A DNA stretch of 64,000 nt from Clostridium manihotivorum (GTDB taxonomy: Bacteria > Bacillota > Clostridia > Clostridiales > Clostridiaceae), in NCBI RefSeq assembly GCF_004015185.1, contig NZ_CP025746.1, positions 496,001 to 560,000 of the forward strand, in the 5' to 3' direction. Made by a program: the position numbers and the translations under genes. Within the stretch, counting starts at the first letter, position 1, and every line of letters starts with the position of its first letter. The notes beneath the pieces are model-generated. The model did no database searches and was not told the DNA's origin. It worked only from the letters and a program-made list of their open reading frames with translations. Shown piece after piece: positions 8,740 through 18,494 of the stretch.

Positions 8740-10935
8740 ATGGCTAAAATATGCGTACTAGCGGAAAAACCATCAGTGGCTAGAGAAATTGCTAGAGTTT
8801 TGAAATGCGGAAAAAAAGGTAATGGATTTATTGAAGGGGATAAATATATAGTAACTTGGGCCTTGGGACATTTAGTTACCCTTGCTGATCCAGAAGCCTA
8901 TGATGATAAGTATAAGAGCTGGAAGATTGAAGATCTGCCTATGCTTCCAAGCAACTTAAAGCTTGTAGTAATAAAGCAAAGTGGAAAACAGTTTAATGCA
9001 GTAAAGGAACAGTTAATAAGAAAAGATGTTTCTGAGATTGTTATAGCTACTGATGCTGGTAGAGAAGGTGAGCTTGTTGCTAGATGGATTCTAGAAAAAG
9101 CTAGAGTAAACAAACCTATAAAAAGATTATGGATATCTTCTCAGACAGATAAGGCTATATTGGAAGGCTTTAGAAATCTAAAACCAGGTTCTCAATATGA
9201 TAATCTTTATAAGGCAGCAGCTTGTAGAGCAGAGGCTGACTGGGTAGTTGGTCTTAACATAACAAGAGCTCTTACTTGCAAACATAATGCTCAGCTTACA
9301 GCAGGACGTGTACAGTCAGCTACTTTAGCAATGATAGTAAATCGTGAGGAAGAGATAAAGAACTTTAAACCTAAGGATTACTATACTATAACTGCAAAGA
9401 CTAAAGGTTTTACTCTAAGCTGGAGAGATAAGAATAATAACAGCAGTATCTTTGAAGAAGATAAGGTGAATAAGATAATAACAGCTACTAAAGGAAAAGA
9501 AGCAAATGTAGTTGATGTTATTGAAAGTCATAAGAAGCAGTATGCTCCAGCTTTATATGATCTTACGGAGCTTCAAAGAGATGCTAATAGGATATTTGGA
9601 TATTCTGCAAAGCAGACTTTATCAATAATGCAGAGATTATATGAAAATTATAAGTTCCTTACTTATCCAAGAACAGATTCTAGATATATATCAACTGATA
9701 TAGTAGCAACGCTTCCGGATAGGCTTAAGGCCATTTCTATAGGAAGTTATAGGGCTGTAGCTACTGAAATATTAAATGGTAAAATAAATGCTCATAAGGG
9801 CTTTGTAGATAATAGTAAGGTTAGTGATCACCATGCCATTATTCCTACTGAGGAAAAGGTAAACTTAGCTTTATTAAGCAATGAAGAAAGACATATTTAT
9901 GACTTAGTAGTTAAGAGATTTCTTTCTGTAATGCTACCACCTTATGAATATATACAAACCACAATATCAGCAGATATAAATGGAGAAACCTTTGTAGCTA
10001 AAGGAAATGTTGTAAAGTCTAAGGGCTGGAAGAAAGTATATGACAAGTCAGAGGACCTTTCTGAAGATGAAGACGAAAAGGACAGCCAAGAGCTTCCTGT
10101 TGTGAAAAAAGGTGATAAGCTGCCTATACTTTCTGTTGATAGTAAGAAGCAACAAACTAAACCACCAGCAAGGTTTAACGAAGGTACATTACTTTCAGCT
10201 ATGGAAAAACCTCATAAATACGTTTCGGTAGATAAGCAATCAGCTAAGACCTTAGGAGAAACAGGAGGAATAGGAACTGTTGCTACTAGAGCGGATATAA
10301 TAGAAAAGCTGTTTAACATGTTCTATATAGAGAAGAATGGTAAGGAAATAATACCAACTTCCAAAGGAAAACAACTTATAGAGCTAGTTCCAGAAGAACT
10401 AAAATCACCTTTGATGACTGCTAAATGGGAGCTTGAACTAGACCTAATAAGCAAAGGCAAGAAGGATCCAAGAGTTTTCACAGAAGATATGAGAAACTAT
10501 GCTAAGGAGCTAGTTGAAGATGTTAAAGGAAGTAGTGATAAGTTCAGACATGACAATATCACAGGTAAGAAGTGTCCTGAATGCGGTAAATATATGCTTG
10601 AGGTCAGCGGTAAGAACGGCAAGATGCTAGTTTGTCAGGATAGAGAATGTGGCCATAGAGAAAACCTAAGCAGATTCACAAATGTAAGATGCCCAGAATG
10701 TCATAAGAGACTTGAACTTAGAGGACAGGGAGAAGGGCAGATATACGTATGTCCAAACAATAACTGCAACTTTAGAGAAAAAGCAAGTTCTTTTAATAAG
10801 AGATTTGATAAGAAGTCTGACAAGGTAAATAAAAAAGAAGTTGCTAATATCATGAAAAAGATGAAAAAAGAAAGCGATGCGCCTATAAATGATGCCTTTG
10901 CTGGTCTTATGTCAATGTTTGATAAAAATAAATAG
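8740..10935 (+). CDS. topB: DNA topoisomerase III
   Basis: 731 residues of type IA topoisomerase. The Toprim domain begins MAKICVLAEKPSVAREIA, with the acidic DAGREGE motif near residue 107. The catalytic tyrosine lies in LTYPRTDSRYIS near residue 310. HAIIPT and the TRADIIEKLF block follow. The C-terminus has two zinc-ribbon-like repeats, CPECGKY...CQDRECGH and CPECHKR...CPNNNCNF (about residues 612-690), then a basic tail. It relaxes and decatenates single-stranded regions during replication and recombination. It starts at ATG 8740 with AGAGGGG at about 8719. The upstream region contains the hairpin element and no obvious classical promoter. Confidence 0.95.
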   Translation: MAKICVLAEKPSVAREIARVLKCGKKGNGFIEGDKYIVTWALGHLVTLADPEAYDDKYKSWKIEDLPMLPSNLKLVVIKQSGKQFNAVKEQLIRKDVSEIVIATDAGREGELVARWILEKARVNKPIKRLWISSQTDKAILEGFRNLKPGSQYDNLYKAAACRAEADWVVGLNITRALTCKHNAQLTAGRVQSATLAMIVNREEEIKNFKPKDYYTITAKTKGFTLSWRDKNNNSSIFEEDKVNKIITATKGKEANVVDVIESHKKQYAPALYDLTELQRDANRIFGYSAKQTLSIMQRLYENYKFLTYPRTDSRYISTDIVATLPDRLKAISIGSYRAVATEILNGKINAHKGFVDNSKVSDHHAIIPTEEKVNLALLSNEERHIYDLVVKRFLSVMLPPYEYIQTTISADINGETFVAKGNVVKSKGWKKVYDKSEDLSEDEDEKDSQELPVVKKGDKLPILSVDSKKQQTKPPARFNEGTLLSAMEKPHKYVSVDKQSAKTLGETGGIGTVATRADIIEKLFNMFYIEKNGKEIIPTSKGKQLIELVPEELKSPLMTAKWELELDLISKGKKDPRVFTEDMRNYAKELVEDVKGSSDKFRHDNITGKKCPECGKYMLEVSGKNGKMLVCQDRECGHRENLSRFTNVRCPECHKRLELRGQGEGQIYVCPNNNCNFREKASSFNKRFDKKSDKVNKKEVANIMKKMKKESDAPINDAFAGLMSMFDKNK

Positions 10936-11164
10936 AATTGACGGTAATTCAGAAAAGTAAAAAGGACTTAGCTTCATTAAATAACAAATTAATCCAATAT
11001 ATCTTTCGATTGATGGACTAATATAAACCAATAGCTAATAATTTACAGATATACAGAGTTTGAAAGTTAAGAACTAATTTACTATTATTAAACTAATGAA
11101 AGTTTGTCAAAAACTTTATTTTCCAGCAGGTATAAATAAAGTTTCGATATAGAAAGTTTTTAAT

Positions 11165-11268
11165 TATAGGGAACCAACTTCAACTATTAATTTATACATG
11201 CCACAAAATTCCCAGAAGCCGGGATTTTATAACAAGTATAAATTAAGTTTTCAAATAGGTTCCCTATA
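11165..11268. repeat. 104-bp palindromic element, copy 1
   Basis: Ends TATAGGGAACC and GGTTCCCTATA are perfect 11-bp inverted repeats. The interior is a long imperfect palindrome with an apical hairpin around the AGAAGCCGGGATTTT region. It shares its right-hand TATA with the adjacent copy, which suggests insertion into a TA target. Confidence 0.85.
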
Positions 11269-11368
11269 GGTATCCTTTACGAAAACTTAATTTATGTATG
11301 TTCGATAATACCGGCTTCTGGGGATTATCGGGCATATATAAATTAATAGTTGGAGTTGGATATCTATA
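11265..11368. repeat. 104-bp palindromic element, copy 2
   Basis: Same length and core as copy 1 but in the opposite orientation. Ends are TATAGGTATCC and GGATATCTATA. The two elements abut through a common TATA and together fill most of the topB-DUF1648 gap (10936-11433), in which nothing else is recognised. Confidence 0.85.
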
Positions 11369-11433
11369 TATAACCTATTTGAAAAACTTAACATGTATAT
11401 TTAAAGTAGATCTGTTATTGGGAGATGAAAAAA

Positions 11434-11970
11434 ATGAAAGAGTCCTTTGGAAATGGCAGTAATAAAAGACCTATACTAAAAATTCCTCATTCTAACTTGG
11501 AGAGGGTTTTAGAGATATTAGCTATTGCTTCAATTATTATTCAAATAGCTATGCTTACAGCTTATTGGAGCAGGATACCTCAGCGTATAGTAACGCATAT
11601 AGGTATAGATGGCAGACCAGATAGATGGGGAGGAAGAGGAGAACTTTTGGTTCTACCTATAATCTCAGTAGTTTTATATGTTCTTTTTACAACCTTAAGT
11701 AAGTTCCCTCACATATTCAATTATATAGTTGATATAAATGAGGAAAATGCTAAGTATCAATATAGCAATGCCAGAACATTAATGACAGCTATAAAGTCAG
11801 AAATGCTCATGTTCTTTACGGTATTTCAATATAATTCCTTGATGGATGCCTTAAACCGTAAAAGTTATTTTGGTCAATCGGCTTTACCAATTTTTATCAT
11901 AACCATATTTGCAACACTAATATACTTTATAAGAAAATCCTTGAAAAAAAATGAGCCTAATAAAGGCTGA
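11434..11970 (+). CDS. DUF1648-type membrane protein
   Basis: 178 residues with about four hydrophobic segments. Residues 40-70 (IPQRIVTHIGIDGRPDRWG) match the DUF1648 signature found at the N-terminus of SdpI-like immunity/signalling membrane proteins. The rest is a hydrophobic helix set and a short basic tail. The function is unknown; the family suggests a membrane sensor or immunity role. I prefer ATG 11434 over 11425 because GGGAG at 11420-11424 leaves proper spacing only for the second ATG. A strong terminator follows. Confidence 0.7.
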   Translation: MKESFGNGSNKRPILKIPHSNLERVLEILAIASIIIQIAMLTAYWSRIPQRIVTHIGIDGRPDRWGGRGELLVLPIISVVLYVLFTTLSKFPHIFNYIVDINEENAKYQYSNARTLMTAIKSEMLMFFTVFQYNSLMDALNRKSYFGQSALPIFIITIFATLIYFIRKSLKKNEPNKG

Positions 11971-11978
11971 TACCCTTT

Positions 11979-12026
11979 AAAGAGCAGACTATATTCTTAA
12001 ACATAAGAGGATGGACTGCTCTTTTT
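11979..12026 (+). terminator. terminator after the DUF1648 gene
   Basis: AAAGAGCAG pairs with CTGCTCTTT, followed by TTT and the ACTGTT motif that begins a family-2 repeat. Confidence 0.8.
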
Positions 12027-12176
12027 ACTGTTGATAAAACCAAGATAAAGTCTTATGCGTTTACAAAAATATAATGAAAAGGTTTGCCTTTTTCGTGGGA
12101 AAGGGTAGTTTTTTTCCTAGCTAAATCTAGTTGCTTCATCGGTTTAGAACAGCTAGTTAGTATATATATAGTAAAA
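12022..12176. repeat. post-terminator repeat (family 2)
   Basis: Begins TTTTTACTGTT directly in the terminator tail. It contains TATAATGAAAAGGTTTGCC, TTTTTCGTGGGAAA, CTAGCTAAATCTAG and TTTAGAACAGCTA blocks shared with 49222-49445 and ends near AGTAAAAAAA. Confidence 0.65.
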
Positions 12177-12304
12177 AAATAAGACCTATTGGCAAATTAT
12201 TTATAAGTTTATAGGTAAAAATATTAATATATTGACAATTTTGTTACTATTATTTCCTTAGAAGTTATATAATATAAATTGAGTATTTTACTAGGAGGGT
12301 TTAG

Positions 12305-13417
12305 TTGGTGATAAAAAGCTTATTTATAGATAGAAAAATGCTGAAGCATTTAGATTTTGGCATCATAATAACTGTTATATTAATAGTTTTATTTGGTTCT
12401 TATAATATATACACTTGCAGTAATAAAGCCCCTCAACAGATAAGATGGCTTATTTTATCTTTGGTTATCTCTTATGTAGTTTTGCTGATTGACTACGTTA
12501 ATATAAAGATGTATGTTAAGATATTCTACTGGTTATGTATGATGGTGCTTTTATATACCTTGTTTTTTGGAAAGACAATAAATGGGGCAACGGGATGGAT
12601 TTACGTGGGCTTCTATATACAACCGGCAGAAATGGCAAAGATAGCTCTCATAATGATGCTGGGAGTGAAGATAGAGGAGATGGAGTTTAAGGTTAATAAT
12701 ATAAAAAACCTTATTATACTGGGGATATACTGTGCTATTCCAATGGGACTCATAATTAAGCAGCCAGATATGGGCATGACTATGGTACTTTTCTTCATAG
12801 TAGTAGGTGTTGCTTTTTCCGCTAAGCTTAACTTAAAAGTATTAGCAGCTGGAATATTAGCGGTGATAATAGCTGTAGTTGGAGTATGGAACTCAGGACA
12901 CTTTATTAAACCTTATCAAAAAGGAAGAATTATAGCCTTTTTAGATCCAGAGTCTTATGCCTTAGGTGATGGATATCAATTGCTTCAATCTATGACTGGA
13001 GTTGGTTCTGGAGGCTTTTTTGGTAAGATATTAACCGGAGAAAAAAGAGATAATGGAGGTTATGTAGCAAGCAATGTACCGGAGCCACAAACAGATTTCA
13101 TATTTGCAGTAACCACAGAGAACTTTGGAACTTTTGGAGCTATTATTTTGCTAAGCCTTTATGGTTTCCTAATATATAGAATGATTGCTATAGCAAAGAT
13201 TGCTAAGGATGGGTTTGGAATGATAGTTGCCTCAGGGTTAGCCACGTATTTTACCTTTGCTATACTTCAAAATGGAGGAATGGCAATAGGTATCATGCCT
13301 ATAACTGGAATAACCTTTCCACTGCTAAGCTATGGAGGTAGTTCACTTTTGACTACAGTAGTGGCTATAGCTCTTGTATTGAATATAGGTATGAGAAGAA
13401 AAAAGATTGTTTTCTAG
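12305..13417 (+). CDS. rodA: RodA/FtsW-type SEDS glycan polymerase
   Basis: 370 residues with about 10 membrane helices. The protein begins in RodA style (KHLDFGIIITVILIVL). QPAEMAKIALIMML and QPDMGMTMVLFFIV are the conserved SEDS segments, including the aspartate (of QPDMG) needed for peptidoglycan glycosyltransferase activity, and PEPQTDFIFAV, GITFPLLSYGGSSLL close the signature. It polymerises lipid II, usually with a class B PBP; none is nearby, so it is a stand-alone SEDS gene. It starts at TTG 12305, or GTG 12308, behind AGGAGG at 12293-12298. Confidence 0.9.
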   Translation: MVIKSLFIDRKMLKHLDFGIIITVILIVLFGSYNIYTCSNKAPQQIRWLILSLVISYVVLLIDYVNIKMYVKIFYWLCMMVLLYTLFFGKTINGATGWIYVGFYIQPAEMAKIALIMMLGVKIEEMEFKVNNIKNLIILGIYCAIPMGLIIKQPDMGMTMVLFFIVVGVAFSAKLNLKVLAAGILAVIIAVVGVWNSGHFIKPYQKGRIIAFLDPESYALGDGYQLLQSMTGVGSGGFFGKILTGEKRDNGGYVASNVPEPQTDFIFAVTTENFGTFGAIILLSLYGFLIYRMIAIAKIAKDGFGMIVASGLATYFTFAILQNGGMAIGIMPITGITFPLLSYGGSSLLTTVVAIALVLNIGMRRKKIVF

Positions 13418-13464
13418 ATCGAATAAATAACTTAATTTAAAAATAACATAAGGGAAGTCTATAT

Positions 13465-13568
13465 TATAGGTATCCTTTATGAAAATTTAGTTTATACATG
13501 TTCGATAATCCCGGCTTATGAGGATTATCGGGCATATATAAATTAATAGTTGAAGTTGGATAATTATA
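13465..13568. repeat. 104-bp palindromic element, copy 3
   Basis: TATAGGTATCC at the left end, GGATAATTATA at the right end, with the inner hairpin GATAATCCCGG...GGATTATCGGG. It lies between the convergent rodA and HD hydrolase genes. Confidence 0.85.
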
Positions 13569-13649
13569 CAGGCGTTTTATGTGAAATGCTTCTGTAATAT
13601 AGATTTCCACTAATTATTTTTTTGCTGATATAAGTTTAATTTGAATATT

Positions 13650-14228
13650 TTAAACTGTTCCTCTTAAGCCGATTTCATCTGCAGCTTTTTGCATGCCTTT
13701 TATCGTTTCTTCTATTACTTTATCTAGATCAATACCAAGCTTTTCCGAACCCTTTGTTATCACTTCTCTATTTACTCCTGCAGCAAAGCCTTTTTGCTTC
13801 CATTTCTTTTTTACTGACTTTACTTCCAAGTCTAAAACGCTTTTGCTTGGTCTTAGAAGACAGGTTGCAGTTATAAGACCTGTTAGTTCATCAGTTGTAT
13901 AAAGTACCTTTTCCATGGTCTCTATAGGTTCCACATCATTTACTAGTCCATAACCATGGCTTTGGATAGCTCTAATATATGCCTCTGGCCAGTTTCTTTC
14001 TTCAAGAATCTCTCTAGCTTTAGAACAGTGCTCTTCTGGATACATCTCATAGTCTATATCATGAAGTAAACCGACGATACCCCACTTTTCAGAGTCTTCA
14101 TTGTAAATCTTTGCAAAGTGCTGCATTACAGCCTCTACGGATAAAGCATGGTTTATAAGACTTTCGCTTTTGTTAAATTCTTTTAGAAGAGATAGTGCCT
14201 CTTCTCTGTTTGGTGTTTTTTCTGACAT
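13650..14228 (-). CDS. HD-domain hydrolase (HDIG type)
   Basis: 192 residues of a single HD domain. INHALSVEAVM, LLHDIDYEMYPEEH (HD pair near residues 56-57) and QSHGYG supply the metal-binding histidines and aspartates. The family is widespread in clostridia as small metal-dependent phosphohydrolases of unknown substrate. It starts at ATG 14228 behind AGAAAGGGTGA on the minus strand. It reads towards rodA, with the 104-bp element between the two genes. Confidence 0.85.
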   Translation of the reverse strand: MSEKTPNREEALSLLKEFNKSESLINHALSVEAVMQHFAKIYNEDSEKWGIVGLLHDIDYEMYPEEHCSKAREILEERNWPEAYIRAIQSHGYGLVNDVEPIETMEKVLYTTDELTGLITATCLLRPSKSVLDLEVKSVKKKWKQKGFAAGVNREVITKGSEKLGIDLDKVIEETIKGMQKAADEIGLRGTV

Positions 14229-14694
14229 TTGTATATCACCCTTTCTATAATTTTTAGGACCGTTAAGACATACCTTTCAAATCAAGTCTATATAGAAGTT
14301 TCTCTATAATAACTCAAGTTAAACAACAGTCTTAAACATACTTTTGAAAGCTAAACTTATATAAAATAATAGTAATATGATATGAATTTGTCAAGTTTTA
14401 CAATATATTTTATTATTTAGGCAATTATATTCTGCATAAAATTGAATATTGATAATTGTAGTAGGCTTAAATATAAATATTGGAGAAAGAATAAAGAAAG
14501 AAAATTTATTACACTGACCAGATTTATCTCGTATACACTGGAAAGGACAAACGCTTAAAAAATTGCCAAAGAAAATTGTTAAGGAAAATCACTTTATCGA
14601 TTTTTTTATGAATGTGATAAAAAATAATGAAGATAATAAAAATGTATTTCAAACTGTTTAAACCTTTTGCAATTTATAAATAGAGGAGAAAAAT
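14229..14694. other. 466-bp intergenic region
   Basis: Divergent promoter region between the HD hydrolase and the MFS gene. It is very AT-rich. At about 14510-14566 it holds a degraded fragment of the family-2 repeat (CTGACCAGATTTATCTCGTA... with GGAAAGGACAAACGC). No gene is seen. Confidence 0.5.
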
Positions 14695-15879
14695 ATGTGT
14701 AAAGAGGCAAAAATATTATTAGCAGTAAGTACTATTTTTACGTTAGGTATGGGCTTGTCAGGTATATTTGCAAACATATTCTTCTGGAGAGAAACTGGAG
14801 ACTTTACAATTATAGCTATATACAATTTAATGCATTATATTTTTACACCTATTTCCTTCATAATAGCTGGCTTTATAGCCAAAAAGAAAAATGGAATATG
14901 GGCTTTAAGAATAGGTTTATTATTGTATTCAATATTTTATGTATTAATATTGCTTATAGGAAAAAATGGAGTTTGGGCTATATATTTTTTAGGAATGGTA
15001 TATGGAATTGCTTGCGGTTTTTATTGGCTGGCGTTCAATACCTTAAGCTTTGATTTTACTTCACCAACTAACAGAGACACTTTTAATGGTTTTAATGGGA
15101 GCTGTAGTGGTTTTGCAAGTATTGTAGCACCTTTTACCTCAGCATATATAATTACTAGGTTTGAAGGTATAAAGGGTTATAGCATAGTCTTTGGTATAAC
15201 ACTTGCATTGTTTGTTGTATTAATGCTTATAAGCCTGACCTTAAAGTGTAAGAATTGTGGCAATAAGCTCAATCTAAAGGTTGCCTTTTCTAAAAATAAT
15301 GAGGATTGGTCAAAAATTAGAAAAGCTACTATGTGTTGGGGCTTCAGAGATGTTATTATAGTATTTATAGTAAACCTTTTAATATTTCAAAGTACAGGAA
15401 GCGAGTTGTCTCTTGGTAAGTTATCATTAATTGGAGCATTCATATCGTCTTTAGCTTATATATTAGTACAAAAAATAATCAAGCCAAAACGAAGAAGACT
15501 AGCAATATTAATTGGTGCCTCATCAGCTCTTGTAGGTGCAATTATGCTTTCTTTAAGAATAAGCTATACCATACTTTTAATATATACAATGATAGATTCA
15601 TTCTTCATACCGTTTTTTATGATCCAATTGTCTTCTACTACCTTTAATGTAATAGACAAATCTCATGATGGAGATCTAAGAGTAGAGTATATGATTAATA
15701 AGGATATAGTTCTTAACTTAGGCAGAATCATAAGTACTGTAGTTCTAGTAATTTTACTTTCAACTTTTAAAAGATATAACATTTTAAATATATACATAAT
15801 TATTATAGGAGCAACACCTTTAATATCAGGCTATTTTCTATCTAAGCTTAAGAGTATCTTAGATGGAAAAGTGGATTGA
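14695..15879 (+). CDS. MFS-type membrane transporter
   Basis: 394 residues with about 12 hydrophobic segments arranged as two sixes. Segment 1 begins LLAVSTIFTLGMGLSGIFANIFFW, cut short here. A short central loop near residue 185 carries CKNCG, a Cys-x2-Cys pair unusual for this family. The C-terminal half has the R/K-rich cytoplasmic loop KPKRRRLAI. The substrate is unknown. Start ATG 14695, AGAGGAG about 10 bases upstream. The homoserine dehydrogenase gene begins 25 bp after the stop, so the two are probably co-transcribed. Confidence 0.75.
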   Translation: MCKEAKILLAVSTIFTLGMGLSGIFANIFFWRETGDFTIIAIYNLMHYIFTPISFIIAGFIAKKKNGIWALRIGLLLYSIFYVLILLIGKNGVWAIYFLGMVYGIACGFYWLAFNTLSFDFTSPTNRDTFNGFNGSCSGFASIVAPFTSAYIITRFEGIKGYSIVFGITLALFVVLMLISLTLKCKNCGNKLNLKVAFSKNNEDWSKIRKATMCWGFRDVIIVFIVNLLIFQSTGSELSLGKLSLIGAFISSLAYILVQKIIKPKRRRLAILIGASSALVGAIMLSLRISYTILLIYTMIDSFFIPFFMIQLSSTTFNVIDKSHDGDLRVEYMINKDIVLNLGRIISTVVLVILLSTFKRYNILNIYIIIIGATPLISGYFLSKLKSILDGKVD

Positions 15880-15904
15880 AGATTAATCTATTGGGGGGAT
15901 TTTT

Positions 15905-16921
15905 TTGGAGAAGTTTATAATGATATGCGGCTATGGAGGCGTAGCCTTTGAGTTGTGTAAGATATTGCTAGATAATAAAAACTACATAACTGAAAAGTAT
16001 AACTTAGATTTAAAATTAAAATCAATAGTGGGTAGGCATGGACAGCTTTACGAGGAAAAAGGTATTGACTTAGAAGCCCTGTTGAAATTTGGAAAAGGTT
16101 CCTCTGCTATAGAAGAGTATGCAAAGCAAAAGAAGTTAACTTTAAATACTAATATAGTATTTGAGGGAGATGTTCTTGTGGAGTCTACTCCCACTGATTT
16201 AGAAAGCGGAGAGCCTGGCCTTACCTATGCACTAAAGGCCTTAGATAGTGGTATGAATGTAGTGTTTGCATCTAAAGGAGCCTTAGTAACAAATTATAAA
16301 CTAATTTCTACAAAGGCAGCAAATCTAGGATTAAAGATAAATTATAGTGGGGCTACTGCTGCTGCCCTGCCTACCTTAGACATAGGCGAGAATAGTTTAA
16401 GTGGAGCTAGGATTAAGTCCATAAGAGGTATACTTAATGGGACCACTAACTTTATATTAACTGAGATGTTTACTAATGACATAAATTTTGAAGAGGCTCT
16501 TAAAAATGCTCAAGAAAGAGGGATAGCAGAAAAAAATCCAAAGCTAGACATAAGCGGCTTTGATAGCGCCTGCAAGCTTCTTTTGATAGCAAACAAGATA
16601 TTTAATAAGCAGTATGATATCAGCAAAGTCCATATAAAGGGTATCGATAGATTAAGTGATGAGGATATTCATTTAGTAAAAGCTAATGGACAAACCATAA
16701 AGCTAATAGCTACGGCTGAGTTTGACGGAAAGGAAGTTTCAATGGAGGTTGCTCCTATACCAGTGTCAAAAACAGATATGTTTTCTTCAGTTAATGGAAC
16801 TAATAAGTGCATAGCTTATAATACCTTTGAGATGGGACAAATCTTTTGTGCAGGAGGGGCATCAGATCCTATGGGTGCGGGAGCAGCGGTATTAAAGGAT
16901 ATAATAAATTTATATAAATAA
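15905..16921 (+). CDS. hom: homoserine dehydrogenase (short form, no ACT domain)
   Basis: 338 residues. The N-terminal Rossmann part (MICGYGGVAFELCKILL) binds NAD(P), and GILNGTTNFILTEM near residues 173-186 is the homoserine dehydrogenase signature, with the catalytic lysine region in GIAEKNPKLDISGFD. The C-terminus ends at the GGASDPMGAGAAV block, so the regulatory ACT domain of longer enzymes is missing and feedback by threonine would not be expected through it. It reduces aspartate semialdehyde to homoserine. TTG 15905 follows GGGGGG at about 15894-15899; an ATG at 15920 is an alternative start. Confidence 0.85.
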   Translation: MEKFIMICGYGGVAFELCKILLDNKNYITEKYNLDLKLKSIVGRHGQLYEEKGIDLEALLKFGKGSSAIEEYAKQKKLTLNTNIVFEGDVLVESTPTDLESGEPGLTYALKALDSGMNVVFASKGALVTNYKLISTKAANLGLKINYSGATAAALPTLDIGENSLSGARIKSIRGILNGTTNFILTEMFTNDINFEEALKNAQERGIAEKNPKLDISGFDSACKLLLIANKIFNKQYDISKVHIKGIDRLSDEDIHLVKANGQTIKLIATAEFDGKEVSMEVAPIPVSKTDMFSSVNGTNKCIAYNTFEMGQIFCAGGASDPMGAGAAVLKDIINLYK

Positions 16922-16980
16922 GATTTTGACACTAATAAACTATGGAATAAAGGTATATTATTGAATAAGGGGTGAATGTA

Positions 16981-17721
16981 ATGTTTAGTGCTGAGAATTT
17001 AGCTAATTTAAGTGAATTAGAGTTGGAGTTATATAAATATGTCATAGAGAATATTAACAAAGTTATTTATATGAGAATAAGGGAGCTAGCTCAAGAGACT
17101 CATGTTTCTACCACTACAATAATAAGGTTTTGTAGAAACTTAGGTTGTGATGGCTTTTCCGACTTTAAGGTTAAGTTGAAAATGCATGCGAAAGAGAGCA
17201 ATACCAAATCTGTTGATGATAACATAGATGCTATAGAAGAGTTTATGGAGAGGTCCTTAAAAGGAGACTTAGATGAAAATATAATAAAAGCAGCCGAGCT
17301 GATTGTAAACTACAATAATGTTTTATTTATAGGTATAGGTAATTCAGGATTTATAGCTGGCTACGGTGCACGTTACATGTCAAGTTTAGGCAAGTTTGCT
17401 GTACATATTGATGATCCTTATTTCCCGCTTATAGGTGACTTGGTCAATAATAGTGTTACTATAGCGCTTTCTGTGTCTGGGGAAACAGATGCTGCTTTAA
17501 GACTTATAAGCTTACTGAAATCAAAAGGTAGTAAGATAGTAAGCATAACTAATAAAAAGAGTTCTACGTTATCTAAGCTTTCTGATGTAAGCATATCTTA
17601 TTATATAACTACCGAAAGCTATTTGGATAACGATCTAGAATATAGAGATACTACTTCTCAGGTACCTGCCTTATACATTGTTGAAGCATTGGCCAGGGAA
17701 GTAAATAGGATGATAGTTTAA
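16981..17721 (+). CDS. RpiR-family transcriptional regulator
   Basis: 246 residues. Residues 1-75 are an RpiR helix-turn-helix domain (RIRELAQETHVSTTTIIRFC, with RNLGCDGFSDFKVKL). Residues 105-240 are a SIS sugar-phosphate isomerase fold (LFIGIGNSGFIAGYGARYM, ALSVSGETDAALRLI). Such proteins sense phosphosugars and control sugar uptake genes; an orphan PTS IIB lies 770 bp downstream. ATG 16981 is preferred over the GTG at 16972 because AAGGGGTGA sits at the right distance from it. Confidence 0.88.
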   Translation: MFSAENLANLSELELELYKYVIENINKVIYMRIRELAQETHVSTTTIIRFCRNLGCDGFSDFKVKLKMHAKESNTKSVDDNIDAIEEFMERSLKGDLDENIIKAAELIVNYNNVLFIGIGNSGFIAGYGARYMSSLGKFAVHIDDPYFPLIGDLVNNSVTIALSVSGETDAALRLISLLKSKGSKIVSITNKKSSTLSKLSDVSISYYITTESYLDNDLEYRDTTSQVPALYIVEALAREVNRMIV

Positions 17722-18179
17722 GTAACAGGTTGTTTTTTAAAAGTACCATTTTACAATAAGAGTTATATTTAACTATATGCGGTTAAACCTTTACATAAGT
17801 GTTCTATAATTGTATAATTTTTATATGGTTGTAATATTTGACTATTATTGCTAATAATCTTAGTTGAATAAACAAATTTTTGACCCAGATTATTTTAATA
17901 TTTGATTATATAAGCTTTCTATTAAGAATATTATATATTAGTTAGTTTTTGTATCAGTATATAAAGTACAAGCTTTTGCATTTAATACTTTGGCCATGTT
18001 AAAGATTATTGTTGAGATTAGTGGTTGTTTATGAGATGCTATGTAATCAATATATTAATTATTTACATAAGCTCATTAAAGTGTCTTAAAACTAATCAAT
18101 TAATTTCAATGTAATGGTTAAAACAGCCAAGCTTTAAATATGTAGCTCATATAAAAATATATCTTAGGAGGAATATATC
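17722..18179. other. 458-bp intergenic region with no recognised feature
   Basis: Very AT-rich, with no open frame of useful length, no hairpin with a U-run and no repeat shared with other gaps. It probably contains the promoter of the small gene at 18180. Confidence 0.5.
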
Positions 18180-18419
18180 ATGAATACTTATGTAGCAGAA
18201 CTAAACTGTGCACAGTTGAAGTACTTGATAGAGTTTTTTGACAACTATCAAGATGAAAGCATAAAATGTACTATTAAAGATAGTGTAAGTAAAATTAAAT
18301 CCACAATGGATGTAGAAACAAGTCTTCCAAAGGATAAGTTAGAGGCTTATTTAAAAACAACATTTAAAAAGAAATCAAAATACGGAATGGCATTATATTT
18401 TGCTATTTATGTAAAGTAA
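18180..18419 (+). CDS. small protein of unknown function
   Basis: 79 residues, soluble, mixed charge, with two cysteines (10 and about 31) and a basic C-terminal half (TTFKKKSKYG). The frame has a strong AGGAGG about 8 bases before ATG 18180 and its own terminator (18430-18454), so I regard it as real. I do not recognise the family. Confidence 0.65.
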   Translation: MNTYVAELNCAQLKYLIEFFDNYQDESIKCTIKDSVSKIKSTMDVETSLPKDKLEAYLKTTFKKKSKYGMALYFAIYVK

Positions 18420-18429
18420 GTAACTTCAG

Positions 18430-18454
18430 AGGATGTTTTAGGGCATCCTTTTTT
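18430..18454 (+). terminator. terminator after the 79-residue gene
   Basis: AGGATG pairs with CATCCT, followed by TTTTT. Confidence 0.75.
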
Positions 18455-18494
18455 CATATCAATGATAGGTTATTTATATAAAGAGGGGGATTGT

